Positions 44,045-52,858 of a stretch of 64,000 nucleotides of DNA are shown piece after piece. Source of the DNA: CAXXHQ01 sp963665265 (lineage in GTDB: Bacteria; Planctomycetota; Planctomycetia; Pirellulales; Thermoguttaceae). The translations under genes and the position numbers were made by a program. The stretch spans positions 2,232,001 to 2,296,000 of the forward strand of contig OY762224.2 of assembly GCA_963665265.2 (NCBI GenBank), read 5' to 3'. How positions within the stretch are numbered: the stretch's first letter is position 1; the number at the start of each line of letters is the position of its first letter. Under the pieces are notes generated by a model that worked only from the letters and a program-made list of their open reading frames with translations, searched no databases and was not told the origin of the DNA.

Positions 44045-44815
44045 ATGAAACACTCCGCCGTCGTATGCTCCGTTTGCATTCTCGCTCTCGCTTTTTGGGC
44101 CGTCGGGCTCACAGCGGCGAATCCGCCGTCGGCCGGCGCGCAACGCCTGCCTGAAGTTCAACGAGAAATTGACGACGTAAAAAGCTCCAGTCGCGCTGCC
44201 CAGCAACAGTATTTTAAACTGTTGGAAAAACGACTCGACCGCGCGAATCGCGTTTTCATGAGCCTTGCGGAGGCGGACGCCGCACAGTCTGAGACGGCTC
44301 AACTTCTTCGCCGGAAAACGCTTACCTGGGATTATCTGGAATCGCTGATTGAAAGGACCGTACTTGCCGAAAAGCGAGCGAAGACCGTGACGGAAGACAA
44401 GCGTCGACCGGTTCCCCCGCCGCAAGCGAGTCAAGGCTCCGACGAAGTGAAAATCAATTTCGACGACTTACGGGTTCGCGTCGCCGGCGTCAACATGGAA
44501 CTCCGCGCTCTTGAAGCCGAGCTCGACGACGCCAAGAGCGGGACTATTGACGGTTTGGAATCGATGATGGATCGTCTCGAGTCGTCGCTATCGAAACGTA
44601 ACGATTTGAGCTTATACGTCAATCTGGTCGAAGAATCGCAACGAAAGTCTTTGCGTTTGTATTCGCCGCGAGTTCTCGTCTCGCAGTTCAGTCGCAAGAT
44701 ATTCGAAACGCGAACGAAAACGCAAAACGATTCCCCGGCGAACGAGTCGAGCAAGGAAAAGCTCCTGCAACGACTCGACGATCTCTCGCGCCGCTTGGCC
44801 GCGGCGACGGCGTAG
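44045..44815 (+). CDS. Secreted coiled-coil protein, unknown function
   Basis: The signal peptide is MKHSAVVCSVCILALAFWAV. The remaining 225 residues are charged and helical with heptad-like patterns: LPEVQREIDDVKSSSRAAQQ, LLEKRLDRANRVFMSLAEAD, MELRALEAELDDAKSG, MMDRLESSLSKRNDLSLYV. It ends in KEKLLQRLDDLSRRLAAATA. No family recognised. The length and pattern suggest a periplasmic coiled-coil spacer or organiser. The start ATG at 44045 is preceded by CTCCGGGAATC, which is not a strong ribosome-binding site. Confidence 0.65.
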   Translation: MKHSAVVCSVCILALAFWAVGLTAANPPSAGAQRLPEVQREIDDVKSSSRAAQQQYFKLLEKRLDRANRVFMSLAEADAAQSETAQLLRRKTLTWDYLESLIERTVLAEKRAKTVTEDKRRPVPPPQASQGSDEVKINFDDLRVRVAGVNMELRALEAELDDAKSGTIDGLESMMDRLESSLSKRNDLSLYVNLVEESQRKSLRLYSPRVLVSQFSRKIFETRTKTQNDSPANESSKEKLLQRLDDLSRRLAAATA

Positions 44816-44914
44816 TAATTTTTCTCCGGTTTCCAGCTAAGTTTTTGGTTCCCAAGCTCCTCGTCGCTGATTTCTTCGCCAATGCAAGGCAGAGCCTAGC
44901 GGGTGTAGTACGTT

Positions 44915-44931
44915 ACCAGGCGGAGCCTGGT
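44915..44931. repeat. Palindromic ACCAGGCGGAGCCTGGT element
   Basis: A palindrome with arms ACCAGG and CCTGGT around CGGAG. A shorter related core AGGCAGAGCCT lies upstream at 44887-44897. Elements of the form CCAGGCGGAGCCTGG are known as dispersed intergenic repeats in several bacterial genomes. Confidence 0.5.
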
Positions 44932-44966
44932 CATGAAGTATTTAGAGAACATCAGCGTAGAGATTA

Positions 44967-45463
44967 GCGTTTCGTCTCCTCCGCGCTCTTCGCATCCTCC
45001 TCGCGAGAATGGCTCCACTGTCCCCTACGCCCCTCTTTGCGTTCACTCGCGTTTTTAGTTTGAAATTGGGCCAAACCTTTCGCTAGAATTTTCTACGACG
45101 ATATCCTCGTCGGAAAGACTGGCGACCTTTCCTACGTTCTTTGACAATTTAATTTTCCTTGGGCAACCGGCCTCCGACGGGCCGGCTTTGCCCCCGCTCG
45201 CGCCGCGCGCGCTTATTCCCTACGCCCTAACCCCCACTCCCTACTTCGCTTCCTTGTGACTTACGGCGATCAGCCGAACAGAAAAATTTCAATATCTCGG
45301 CTGAAAAAGGCGTCCATATTCTTTTGGTTGCCTCGCCAAAATTGACGTAAGGCTATTGCGTCCGGCGCAGCTAGGTAGATCAGACGTTCTGTACTTGACG
45401 AGAAAATCGCCAATTTCCAGGGAACCTGGTATCAGCGTCGATATGCGTTTCGTCTCCTCCGCG
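44967..45463 (+). repeat. Direct repeat pair GCGTTTCGTCTCCTCCGCG
   Basis: 19 identical bases at 44967-44985 and 45445-45463. Both are preceded by ATCAGCGT-(A/C)-GA (44951 and 45431) and followed by C/A-TCTT, so the repeated unit is about 33 bases with small indels. Confidence 0.75.
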
Positions 45464-45589
45464 ATCTTGGCGTTCTCCGCGAGAGAATTTTTGCGTCTTC
45501 GCGTAAAACAGTTCGCGTCATTCGCCGTTTCGTGCTTTCGTGATCTAGCAATAGGCAAGAAAACTCCGTATCTCGGCTGAAAAAGGCGT
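45293..45589 (+). repeat. Direct repeat pair TATCTCGGCTGAAAAAGG...
   Basis: 22 identical bases at 45293-45314 and 45568-45589, starting TATCTCGGCT and ending GGCGTC. The segments between and around the pairs also look alike, suggesting a decayed tandem duplication of about 275 bases. Confidence 0.75.
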
Positions 45590-45719
45590 CGAAATAGTCA
45601 TGCGGTTTTTTGGCGGGACTCGCTGCGCTAGGCCCATCATTCACGAGGAACGCCACGGAGGGCGTTCCCTCAGAGCATTAGCTTTTGGGGTGTGGTATAA
45701 TTACGGCGAGAGGCGAGAT

Positions 45720-47051
45720 ATGCCGGAATATCAAGAACCGATGGACAATTCGTATGCGGCCGAGAAAGTTCGGTCGTTTCCGCACACGCCCGGCGTCTAT
45801 CTGATGAAAGACGGCGCCGGCCGAGTCATTTACGTCGGCAAGGCGAAAAATCTTCGTTCTCGGGCGGGAAGTTACTTTCTCAAGGCCGCCTACGAAGACC
45901 CGCGGATCTGCAAGCTAGTGCCGGAAATTCGCGACATCGATTACATCGAGACTGCCGACGAAATCGACGCCTTGTTGACCGAAGCGCGACTGATTAAAGA
46001 CATTCTGCCGAAGTACAACAAAGAGTTGCGCGACGGCAAGACGTTTCCCTATCTGGAGATATTCACGCGCGAGGATTTTCCCCGGGTTCGATTCACTCGC
46101 GAGCCGAACGCGCAAGGGACGAAGCTCTACGGCCCATTCACGCATTCGCGCGGTTTGCACGGCGCGATCGATATTTTGCAAAAGATATTTAAGTTCCGAA
46201 CGTGCGGTTTGGAAATCGACGAGTCGGATTCGCGTTGGCGTTGGTTTCGCCCTTGCTTGCTCCATTCGATCGAGCAATGCTCGGCTCCGTGCAATTTGCG
46301 GATTACGAAGGAGGAGTATCGGAAAACGATCAAGCGATTGCAAAGCGTTTTGGACGGTCATAAGAAGGCGTTAATTGCCGAGATGACGACGGATATGGCG
46401 ACGGCGGCGAAGGAATTGCAATTTGAGGAGGCAGCCCGATTGCGAGATGAAATCGCCTCGCTCGAATCGCTCGACCAGCGCGGAGCGCTTTCGACCCACG
46501 CCCAGCCGGAAGTGTTTCCCATCGACCCGAAAAAAGGGCTAGCCGGCTTGCAAAAGATATTGAAACTAGAGACCGCGCCGCGAGTGATCGAAGGAGTAGA
46601 CATCGCTCACACCTCGGGGACGGAGACGGTCGCCTCGATCGTGCAGTTCATCGACGGTCTTCCGTTTAAGCCGGGCTATAAGCGCATGAGAATTCGCGAG
46701 GTGAAAGGAGTTGATGACTTCGCCTCGATTCATGAGGCGGTGTCGCGACGTTTTCGCCGCATTGAAGACGATCGGGAAACCGCCCCGGATATTTTGCTTA
46801 TCGACGGCGGCAAAGGTCAACTGGGGGCCGCGATTTCGGCCATCGAAGCGCTCGGCGTCAAAATGCCGTTGGTTCTCTCGTTGGCCAAGAAGGAAGAGTT
46901 AATCTTCGTGATGGGGAGAAGCGAGCCGATTCGTTTGAATCGTCGCGCGTATTCCTTGCGATTACTGCAATACGTTCGCGACGAGGCGCACCGTTTCGCC
47001 CAGCATTATCACCATATTTTGCGCCGTAAATCGACGCTTGGGGGAGAGTAG
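45720..47051 (+). CDS. uvrC: UvrC-type excinuclease subunit lacking the C-terminal helix-hairpin-helix domain
   Basis: I chose the ATG at 45720 (MPEYQEPMDNSYAAEKV). The GIY-YIG domain starts FPHTPGVYLMKDGAGRVIYVGKAKNLRSR, followed by the catalytic RWRWFRPCLLHSIEQCSAPC cysteines. The UVR/UvrB-binding motif is AAKELQFEEAARLRDEIASL. The RNase H-like UvrC domain has GVDIAHTSGTETVASIVQF, LIDGGKGQLGAAISAIEAL and RDEAHRFAQHYH, the three acidic/His catalytic positions. It then stops, at 443 residues. Typical UvrC is 560-620 because of a tandem helix-hairpin-helix at the end. The 5' incision centre is intact, but DNA binding by HhH is lost. A shorter natural family form is also possible. Confidence 0.9.
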   Translation: MPEYQEPMDNSYAAEKVRSFPHTPGVYLMKDGAGRVIYVGKAKNLRSRAGSYFLKAAYEDPRICKLVPEIRDIDYIETADEIDALLTEARLIKDILPKYNKELRDGKTFPYLEIFTREDFPRVRFTREPNAQGTKLYGPFTHSRGLHGAIDILQKIFKFRTCGLEIDESDSRWRWFRPCLLHSIEQCSAPCNLRITKEEYRKTIKRLQSVLDGHKKALIAEMTTDMATAAKELQFEEAARLRDEIASLESLDQRGALSTHAQPEVFPIDPKKGLAGLQKILKLETAPRVIEGVDIAHTSGTETVASIVQFIDGLPFKPGYKRMRIREVKGVDDFASIHEAVSRRFRRIEDDRETAPDILLIDGGKGQLGAAISAIEALGVKMPLVLSLAKKEELIFVMGRSEPIRLNRRAYSLRLLQYVRDEAHRFAQHYHHILRRKSTLGGE

Positions 47052-47052
47052 A

Positions 47053-47082
47053 AAGTAGGGCGTAGGGGACAGGGCGTAGGGG
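47053..47082 (-). repeat. CCTACGCC-type short repeat after uvrC
   Basis: On the minus strand, two near-identical units CCTACGCCCT separated by GTCC, directly after the uvrC stop. The same motif occurs at 45218 and 48459-48500. Confidence 0.6.
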
Positions 47083-47109
47083 GCGCGAAGGATTTGTCGC
47101 CACGTCGCG

Positions 47110-48441
47110 CTACTCGGTTTTTGAAATCGCTTCTTCCAACAGTTCTTGCAGGTTGTCGAGTCGCAGAAGGTCTTTGGCGATTCGAGGATGGGCGAAGATA
47201 CGGACTCGTTTGACGTAGTCGTCGAACTGTTGATTGGCCAAGGCGCAAGTGACGGGCGAGACCTCGGCCAGCGAGCGAAAGACGTTCTCTTTTTGGTAGA
47301 AGATTTCGATATTGAATTCGACTTCGCGAGTCATCGGCGGCGCGTCGAAAAGAATCTCATGCGGAGCGACGACGCGGCCCAAAGACGCGCTCACGACGGC
47401 GGCGAATTGCTCGGCGCAGGCCGTGAGCCAAGGGTAAGGGCGTCGGGCCAAGCGCTGATAGACTTCGCGTTGTTCGAAAAAACTGTATTGGGCGAGACGT
47501 TTGTAGATTTTGCGCGTCGGGCCGAAGAGGCCGTCGAGCAGTTCGCAGGCGGGCCCGGTCGAGCCGACGTGGATCATTTCGGCGATCATTTCTTGTTCCG
47601 ACATTCGGAAGAGCTGCTCCATATCGAGGGCTCCGTGGAGCAAGTAGAATGCCCGTTGCAGCATGGCCGTGGCGGCGCGAACGCTGTGGTGCCAATAGAC
47701 CTCGCTGAACATGACGTAGCGGGCGAAGACCATGAGTTCGGCGGCAGTCTTGCCTTTGTCCGAGATGGCCAATCCGTCGCCGGCGGCGTTGAGGCATAAA
47801 CTTCCTAGCAGGCGTTGTTGATCGAAATGGCGACCGTAGGGGACGCCTGCATGGAGGCTATCTCGTTCGAGATAGTCCATTTTGTCGATATCGATGGGAC
47901 CGGAAAGCATGCTTGCGAGAATTTTTGAGCCGACGTCGCGCGGCTTCTCGCTTAAGAGGGCGGTCACGTCGCGTGGAGCGACTCCCCAGTCATGGCGGAG
48001 AATATCGGCGATTTCCCCTTCGAGGAGAAAACTGTTGGCGTATAACTCGTGGTGCGGCACGCTGGGGAGGCGAATGTCTTCGATCGGATGGCAGAACGGC
48101 CAATGGCCGAGGTCGTGCAACAACGCGGCGACGATAAATGTTTCGGCCTGTTCGGGCGCGACAGACTTCGCGAATCGATCGTCGTGCGAAAGTTGCTTCA
48201 AATAGAGCAGGGCGAGGCGATAAACGCCCAAGCAATGCTCGAATCGGGTGTGCAGGGCGGCGGGATAGACGAGCGATACGAGGCCAAGCTGACTGATTTT
48301 GGCCAAGCGTCGGAAGTCGGAGGAGTCGATGAGCGCGCGAACGCGAGGGGTTAGAGGGACGTCGGTTTCGGGCGGGATGCGAATGATGGATCGACGAGAA
48401 TCGAGCGCGGCGACTTCCGGTATTTCACGCAATAGCGACAT
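47110..48441 (-). CDS. HD-superfamily phosphohydrolase (dNTPase/SAMHD1-like)
   Basis: The protein has 443 residues from the ATG at 48441. The HD metal centre is complete: TRFEHCLGVYRLALLYL (His), FIVAALLHDLGHWPFCHPIED (His-Asp with the second His), and DIDKMDYLERDSLHAGVPYG (Asp). This layout is that of the dGTPase/SAMHD1-like YdhJ group. Substrate (dNTP or other nucleotide) unknown; the C-terminal half is helical and shows no further catalytic motif. It lies between uvrC (convergent) and the zinc-ribbon membrane protein upstream on the same strand, 57 bases away. Confidence 0.9.
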   Translation of the reverse strand: MSLLREIPEVAALDSRRSIIRIPPETDVPLTPRVRALIDSSDFRRLAKISQLGLVSLVYPAALHTRFEHCLGVYRLALLYLKQLSHDDRFAKSVAPEQAETFIVAALLHDLGHWPFCHPIEDIRLPSVPHHELYANSFLLEGEIADILRHDWGVAPRDVTALLSEKPRDVGSKILASMLSGPIDIDKMDYLERDSLHAGVPYGRHFDQQRLLGSLCLNAAGDGLAISDKGKTAAELMVFARYVMFSEVYWHHSVRAATAMLQRAFYLLHGALDMEQLFRMSEQEMIAEMIHVGSTGPACELLDGLFGPTRKIYKRLAQYSFFEQREVYQRLARRPYPWLTACAEQFAAVVSASLGRVVAPHEILFDAPPMTREVEFNIEIFYQKENVFRSLAEVSPVTCALANQQFDDYVKRVRIFAHPRIAKDLLRLDNLQELLEEAISKTE

Positions 48442-48458
48442 GACTCTTCCCTGATTCC

Positions 48459-48504
48459 TAACCCTATGCCCTACGCCCTAATCTCTACGCCCTACATCCT
48501 ACAT
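48459..48504 (+). repeat. CCCTACGCCCTA-type short repeat cluster
   Basis: Plus-strand sequence between two minus-strand genes with three near-repeats: ACCCTATGCC, CCTACGCCCTAATC and CTACGCCCTACATCC. The same words occur at 45218-45230 and (reverse) 47053-47082. Confidence 0.6.
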
Positions 48505-49197
48505 TTTTATTTTATATCCCATTTCCCAGACCCAGCCCAGGCCGGCGATCCAGCGGAGGAGTACGGTGAAGACGAAATAGAAGGCGCAGTGGGTGAAACC
48601 GACGGAGGGTTCGACGTCGTACAGTGCGGCGGCGGCGACGGAGCCTCCGCCGAAGAGGACGGGAGCGATGATCATCCAGGACCAGATTTCACCGGCGGCG
48701 AATCGCGGGGCTATTAAGGAAAGAATGATCCAAAAGGCGACGTAAACCGTGCCGCAGGCGAGCGATCGTAAGTAGAGCTCTTTTCCGCGGAACGGCTCCA
48801 GTTCCGGATCGGCGATAAAGTGGTAGGCGCCGGCCGAGAGAAAAGGGGAGACTAGGAAGAGGCAGGCGGCGGCGATGATTCCATTTTGGAACAGGTGCAT
48901 ACTCCGGCCGAGGATGATGGCGGCGACTACGACGCCGACGATCAAGGCGGTGGTAAGAGAGAGCGAAACGAGGCTCCATTTTTCGGCGCGTCGTTCGAGC
49001 GGTTTCAGGGTCGGCCGGCCTTCGCCGTCTTTTCCGCCTGCCGCAAACTCCTCGGGAGCGTGGATTTTGACCTGTTCTTCGAGTTTCGGGACGGTGAGGG
49101 TTTTCTTGCAATGGGGACACGGCCCGGTCTTGCCGGCGAATTTTTCGCTGACTTGGAACCGTTTCAGGCAACCGGGGCAAACGACTAAGATCGACAT
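48499..49197 (-). CDS. Zinc-ribbon membrane protein, unknown function
   Basis: The protein has 232 residues. It starts with an MJ0042-type zinc ribbon (VVCPGCLKRFQVSEKFAGKT then CPHCKKTLTVP), a charged linker (EGRPTLKPLERRAEKWS) and then about five hydrophobic helices (LSLTTALIVGVVVAAIILG, LYLRSLACGTVYVAFWIILS, IIAPVLFGGGSVAAAALYDV). The ribbon faces the cytoplasm. Such proteins are frequent and of unknown role in planctomycetes. The start ATG at 49197 is preceded by a weak GAGTTGCTCC. It lies upstream of the HD phosphohydrolase gene, and the two may be co-transcribed. Confidence 0.82.
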   Translation of the reverse strand: MSILVVCPGCLKRFQVSEKFAGKTGPCPHCKKTLTVPKLEEQVKIHAPEEFAAGGKDGEGRPTLKPLERRAEKWSLVSLSLTTALIVGVVVAAIILGRSMHLFQNGIIAAACLFLVSPFLSAGAYHFIADPELEPFRGKELYLRSLACGTVYVAFWIILSLIAPRFAAGEIWSWMIIAPVLFGGGSVAAAALYDVEPSVGFTHCAFYFVFTVLLRWIAGLGWVWEMGYKIKM

Positions 49198-49756
49198 GGA
49201 GCAACTCGATAGGGGCGATTAAAAGTGGAAAACGGTTCGTCGAACGTCGGATAAGGGCCTGTGCCGGATTATTTAAGCGGACTTTAATGCAAAACGCGCT
49301 GACTTACACGCAGCCGACGGCGTTAAAATTTAATGGCTGGCAAGCGGTCAGCGGCGCTCAAACCGGAGTGCGTAAATTGGATTTCGCAGTGGCGGTATTC
49401 TTCTAGTTTCCCATCCGGTCGTCGGCTGTCAAGGATTTCGCGTTCGGGGCAGTTTTTTGGGGCATTTTTTGGGGAAATTTTGATCATTTTGCCGTTTTCG
49501 CCCTTCTCTGAGCCGTTTTGCAATAAAAAAAGCGAAAAAACGCGAAATCCTAAAAAATACATTGCTTCGCGTCGGCCGGTATAGTAGCATCAGCAGATAG
49601 AGCGACCGCCCAATCGCTTTAGAATCCTTTTCAAATTCGGGCGTCCTTATCCATTGTTTTTCGCAACCGCATCCTGACGAAAACGACATCGTTTCGTCGA
49701 GGCGTACATTGTCTTTTCAAAAAATAAAAGACCTCGCCAGTAGGGAGGGGAAAATC
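49198..49756. other. Intergenic region
   Basis: 559 bases between divergent zinc-ribbon genes. Frames found here contain no domain motif, and I see no RNA or repeat. It should hold two divergent promoters. Confidence 0.4.
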
Positions 49757-50605
49757 GTGTTGGAATTTCTTTGTCCAAACGGGCACCGCATTCGTTGCGG
49801 AGAAGATCAAGCCGGCAAACCGGCGAAGTGTCCTCGTTGCGGCGTAAAATTTTTGATTCCGCCGACTTCCGACACTTCGCTTTCCTCGGCCAGCGTCACC
49901 GATACGGCCGTAGCGCGCGATCTCTCGGCATCGAGTTTGACCGGTCTTTCGAGCGCGATCGGAAGTAAAAACGGGGGCGGTTCGAGCGTCGCGGTTAAAG
50001 ACCGGCCGATCGAATTCCTTTGTCCGAACGGTCACCAACTGAAGGTGCCGCCGACCCAGCAAGGAAAGTCGGGAAAATGCCCCAAGTGCGGCGCCACGTT
50101 CCGGATTCCCGGCGGCAGCGTCAGTCCCGACGATAGCCTAACCGCCGATTTATCGTCGCTTAGTTCGACCGGGCTGAGCAGCTTGTTCGACTCGGAGACG
50201 CCGGGGGGGGCGAAAGACAAATCAAGCCCCTCGAACGCCGCAAGCAAATCGTCGATTGGGTCGTTGACGACGTTAGGGAAGCGTCGCAAAGATCCGATGC
50301 ACGAGACGTCGGAGGAGGACGAAGAGGAGAAGAATCCGCCTGCCGACGCCTTGGCGGCCGCGTTCCCCAAGTTGTGGATGGAAAAAGTTGCGGGAGCCAC
50401 GCTCGAGATTGAATTGTCGAACGGCGACATTATCGAGCCGGAAGATTTTTTGGCCAAGCCGTCTCGATTCACGCATGCTTTTTTTGTTGTTCGCTGCAAA
50501 GACGGCGTCATTCTTCAGGTCGTGAAATGGGACAGCGTTTTTCGCGTTCGGCTTCGCGGTTTGAAAGAAATTCCGCAAGATTTCGTCGACCGAAAAAACG
50601 ATTAG
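49757..50605 (+). CDS. Double zinc-ribbon protein, unknown function
   Basis: The GTG at 49757 lies 7 bases after GGGAGGGG, a strong Shine-Dalgarno sequence, and begins at LEFLCPNGHRI. This beats the TTG at 49709, which has no such site. Two zinc ribbons of the same kind follow in tandem: FLCPNGHRIRCGEDQAGKPA then CPRCGVKFLIPP, and FLCPNGHQLKVPPTQQGKSG then CPKCGATFRIPG. A Ser/Asp/Glu-rich linker (DETSEEDEEEKNPPADALAA) leads to a C-terminal domain (VAGATLEIELSNGDIIEPED) of unknown fold. No membrane helix. It ends at the terminator at 50635. Confidence 0.78.
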   Translation: MLEFLCPNGHRIRCGEDQAGKPAKCPRCGVKFLIPPTSDTSLSSASVTDTAVARDLSASSLTGLSSAIGSKNGGGSSVAVKDRPIEFLCPNGHQLKVPPTQQGKSGKCPKCGATFRIPGGSVSPDDSLTADLSSLSSTGLSSLFDSETPGGAKDKSSPSNAASKSSIGSLTTLGKRRKDPMHETSEEDEEEKNPPADALAAAFPKLWMEKVAGATLEIELSNGDIIEPEDFLAKPSRFTHAFFVVRCKDGVILQVVKWDSVFRVRLRGLKEIPQDFVDRKND

Positions 50606-50634
50606 CGACGATTTGCATTTCGTATAAATAGGGA

Positions 50635-50666
50635 ACGCCCTGCTCGGTTTGACGCGAGCAGGGCGT
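50635..50666 (+). terminator. Rho-independent terminator, plus strand (possibly shared)
   Basis: A 12-base-pair stem (ACGCCCTGCTCG pairing with CGAGCAGGGCGT) and 8-base loop, followed by TTATTTTTG. It is 30 bases after the stop of the double zinc-ribbon gene. On the minus strand the flanking run is weaker, so it mainly serves the plus-strand gene. Confidence 0.88.
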
Positions 50667-50704
50667 TTATTTTTGTTGCGGAGGAGAGAGAATCGTGCGG
50701 CGAA

Positions 50705-52378
50705 TTAGGTCGGCGGGGCGATGACCGCCTCCGGAACGAATTCGCTCTTTTCCTCGATGATAATACGGCGAATATCGTCCCTTGCGCGGAAGAACGCATT
50801 AACGACGTCGGGATCCCATTGTTTGTCCGATCCGCCGTGCATAATTTGGTCGATCTTGTCGTCGGCCATTCCTTGTCGATAGGGGCGATCGCTGCTCATG
50901 GCGTCGAAGGCGTCGGCCACGGCGACGATGCGGGCCTCGAACGGAATGCTGAGTCGAGATAATTGATGCGGGTAACCTTCTCCGTCCCACGATTCGTGAT
51001 GATGCAGGATGACCGGCAAAACGCTTTCCAACTTGCCCAAGTCGCGCAAGATGCGATGTCCGATCGAGACGTGATGCTTGATGTGAGCGTATTCTTGTTC
51101 GGATAGTTTTCCCGGCTTGCGAAGGATGTGATCGTCAATGCCGATCTTTCCGATATCGTGCAGCAAACCGGATAGATAGATGTTGTTTTTGGTCGCCTCG
51201 TCGCAGCCAAGTTCTTCGGCCAGTCGGACGGCGATCCTCGCCACTCGATCGCTATGACCGTGAGTGTAGCGATCTTTCGCGTCGATGGCAGAGGTAAGCG
51301 CGCGCACTACGCCGGTGAGCAGTTCCGCCTGTTGGCGATAGAGCTCGATATTTCCGCAATGGATGCCGAGGATCGCGGAAATGGAACTGATTAAGCTCCC
51401 TTCGACAGTACCGAACTCGGCGCCGGTGTGGTGATTGAACGCGGCAAGGTAGCCGAAAACGTTATCGCCTTCTTGCATGGCGGTAACGATCATTTCGCGA
51501 ATTTCCGGGAATTTCCAATTGCTTTCCTGCGTAATGCGGCGGTTCAGGACGACCGGGCGTGAAAATTTCGCCGGTTGCAATTGTTCGGTCAAACGAGTGA
51601 ACGCTTCACCGTCGACGGGGCAACGTCCTTGGGTGAGGAAGATAGGTTTTTCGCGAACGGCATGGTTCGCCTTCGCCGATTGCGGAGGAGGAAGCAACTG
51701 GATCGCCAATCCGTCGGCCGGCAGCGTTTCTTGCAACCATTGCAAAGCGATTCGGCCCAACTCCTCGTCGCTTCGGGAGAGTTTTAAGTTTTGGGTCAAC
51801 CGATAAAGGAGGCTGATTTCTTCGTAGGTCGAGGCAAGATGGAGCGAAACGTCGGCGTTTTCGGACTCAAGCTCTCGGACTCGGCGGCACATCTTCAGTT
51901 TTTCGGCGATAAGTCGGCTGGTTTGCTGTAGCCGTTCGGCGGGAATCGGTTTTTGTTTGCAGGCCCAAACGGCTGCTTTTTCGAGGTTCAGGCCCAGAAT
52001 GCGGGATTGCGTGGAGAGGTCTTCGCCAGAAGAGACCGGACGAGTGACGAAGGGGTGAACGGCCACCATGGGCTGATCCCATTCGTCGTAGAAAGGAATG
52101 GCCAAGACGATGAACGGTTCGTCTTCTTGAATGAAGTCGGAGGCTCCTCGTCGCACGATTTCGCGGCTAAGCTCGCCTGCCAGGCTCCAGTCCTCGATGG
52201 GAATATCTTTCGGCGCCCAGCTTAACTCGCCCGTTTCGCCGGAGAAAAGGGCGAACTCCGTACCAAACTCGCGGGCGAGCAGAAGTTGAAGCTCGACGCA
52301 CATTGAGTCGTTTTCGGAAAGGGGACGTTCGGACGGAGCTGAGAAGGGCACTTGCGCTTCAAAAGATTGCGTGCTCAT
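50705..52378 (-). CDS. GAF / HD-GYP domain protein (cyclic-di-GMP phosphodiesterase-like)
   Basis: I chose the ATG at 52378; the ATG at 52417 is also possible. About 557 residues. The middle is GAF-like (QLLPPPQSAKANHAVREK and LGIHCGNIELYRQQ). The C-terminal HD-GYP domain carries the full signature: YTHGHSDRVARIAVRLAEEL, SGLLHDIGKIGIDDHILRK, IKHHVSIGHRILRDLG, and HHHESWDGEGYPHQL, in which Gly-Tyr-Pro gives the GYP name. The HD-GYP residues needed for metal binding and for hydrolysis of c-di-GMP (or cGAMP-type dinucleotides) appear present. Predicted role: signal-controlled hydrolysis of a cyclic dinucleotide. Confidence 0.92.
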   Translation of the reverse strand: MSTQSFEAQVPFSAPSERPLSENDSMCVELQLLLAREFGTEFALFSGETGELSWAPKDIPIEDWSLAGELSREIVRRGASDFIQEDEPFIVLAIPFYDEWDQPMVAVHPFVTRPVSSGEDLSTQSRILGLNLEKAAVWACKQKPIPAERLQQTSRLIAEKLKMCRRVRELESENADVSLHLASTYEEISLLYRLTQNLKLSRSDEELGRIALQWLQETLPADGLAIQLLPPPQSAKANHAVREKPIFLTQGRCPVDGEAFTRLTEQLQPAKFSRPVVLNRRITQESNWKFPEIREMIVTAMQEGDNVFGYLAAFNHHTGAEFGTVEGSLISSISAILGIHCGNIELYRQQAELLTGVVRALTSAIDAKDRYTHGHSDRVARIAVRLAEELGCDEATKNNIYLSGLLHDIGKIGIDDHILRKPGKLSEQEYAHIKHHVSIGHRILRDLGKLESVLPVILHHHESWDGEGYPHQLSRLSIPFEARIVAVADAFDAMSSDRPYRQGMADDKIDQIMHGGSDKQWDPDVVNAFFRARDDIRRIIIEEKSEFVPEAVIAPPT

Positions 52379-52858
52379 GGTCGTATCGATTCCCGGGTAG
52401 TATTCTCGACGGAGCATTTGGAAAAGCGATTATCGCGGCGGAGCCACGGTATTATGCCGGATCGCCGCACTTTACGGCGTTTCCCATAGGGGGGGCGCCG
52501 CAATTACACCTATGAAATATGTAGTTTATATTCACTGTTCAGGCAAAAGCCTCAGCCCTGGCCGGGATTGAATCATAGGGGGGAAACCTGGACTTCTTGG
52601 ATAAAATACGATCTGTAGCGGCTGGGCCGGTCGGAACGACGATCGGAGGGGCTGTCATTCGGGACAAAGGGCAAAAAAATGACGATTTTGGGCGAACGTT
52701 CGACCGATTTTGAGTCTCCTTCGTAAGGAAAAATAGGATGTGAAAGTGACCGAGAATTTCGCACCCCTTGCGAAGGGGCGGCAAGTGACTCTCCCTTGCA
52801 TTTCGCGGCACGGGCAATCACAATGGCGGGTTAGGATTTTTGGGAAGATAAGTCATCT
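52379..52858. other. Intergenic region upstream of HD-GYP and PEPCK-like genes
   Basis: 480 bases of divergent upstream sequence. The frame at 52539-52817 has no motif or ribosome-binding site. No RNA or repeat visible. Confidence 0.4.

Larger units (their letters stand above)
44816..45719. other. Longest gene-free region; degenerate direct repeats
   Basis: 904 bases upstream of uvrC. It contains two copies each of two short sequences (44967-44985 with 45445-45463; 45293-45314 with 45568-45589), the palindrome at 44915-44931 and a CCCTACGCCCTAA motif at 45218-45230 that recurs beside later genes. The frame at 45289-45558 is low-complexity and not a gene. Confidence 0.6.

Noticed and set aside
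44816..45719. A hidden gene in the longest gap
   Set aside because: Frames of 70-90 codons here fall over the direct repeats and change frame between copies; no motif or ribosome-binding site.
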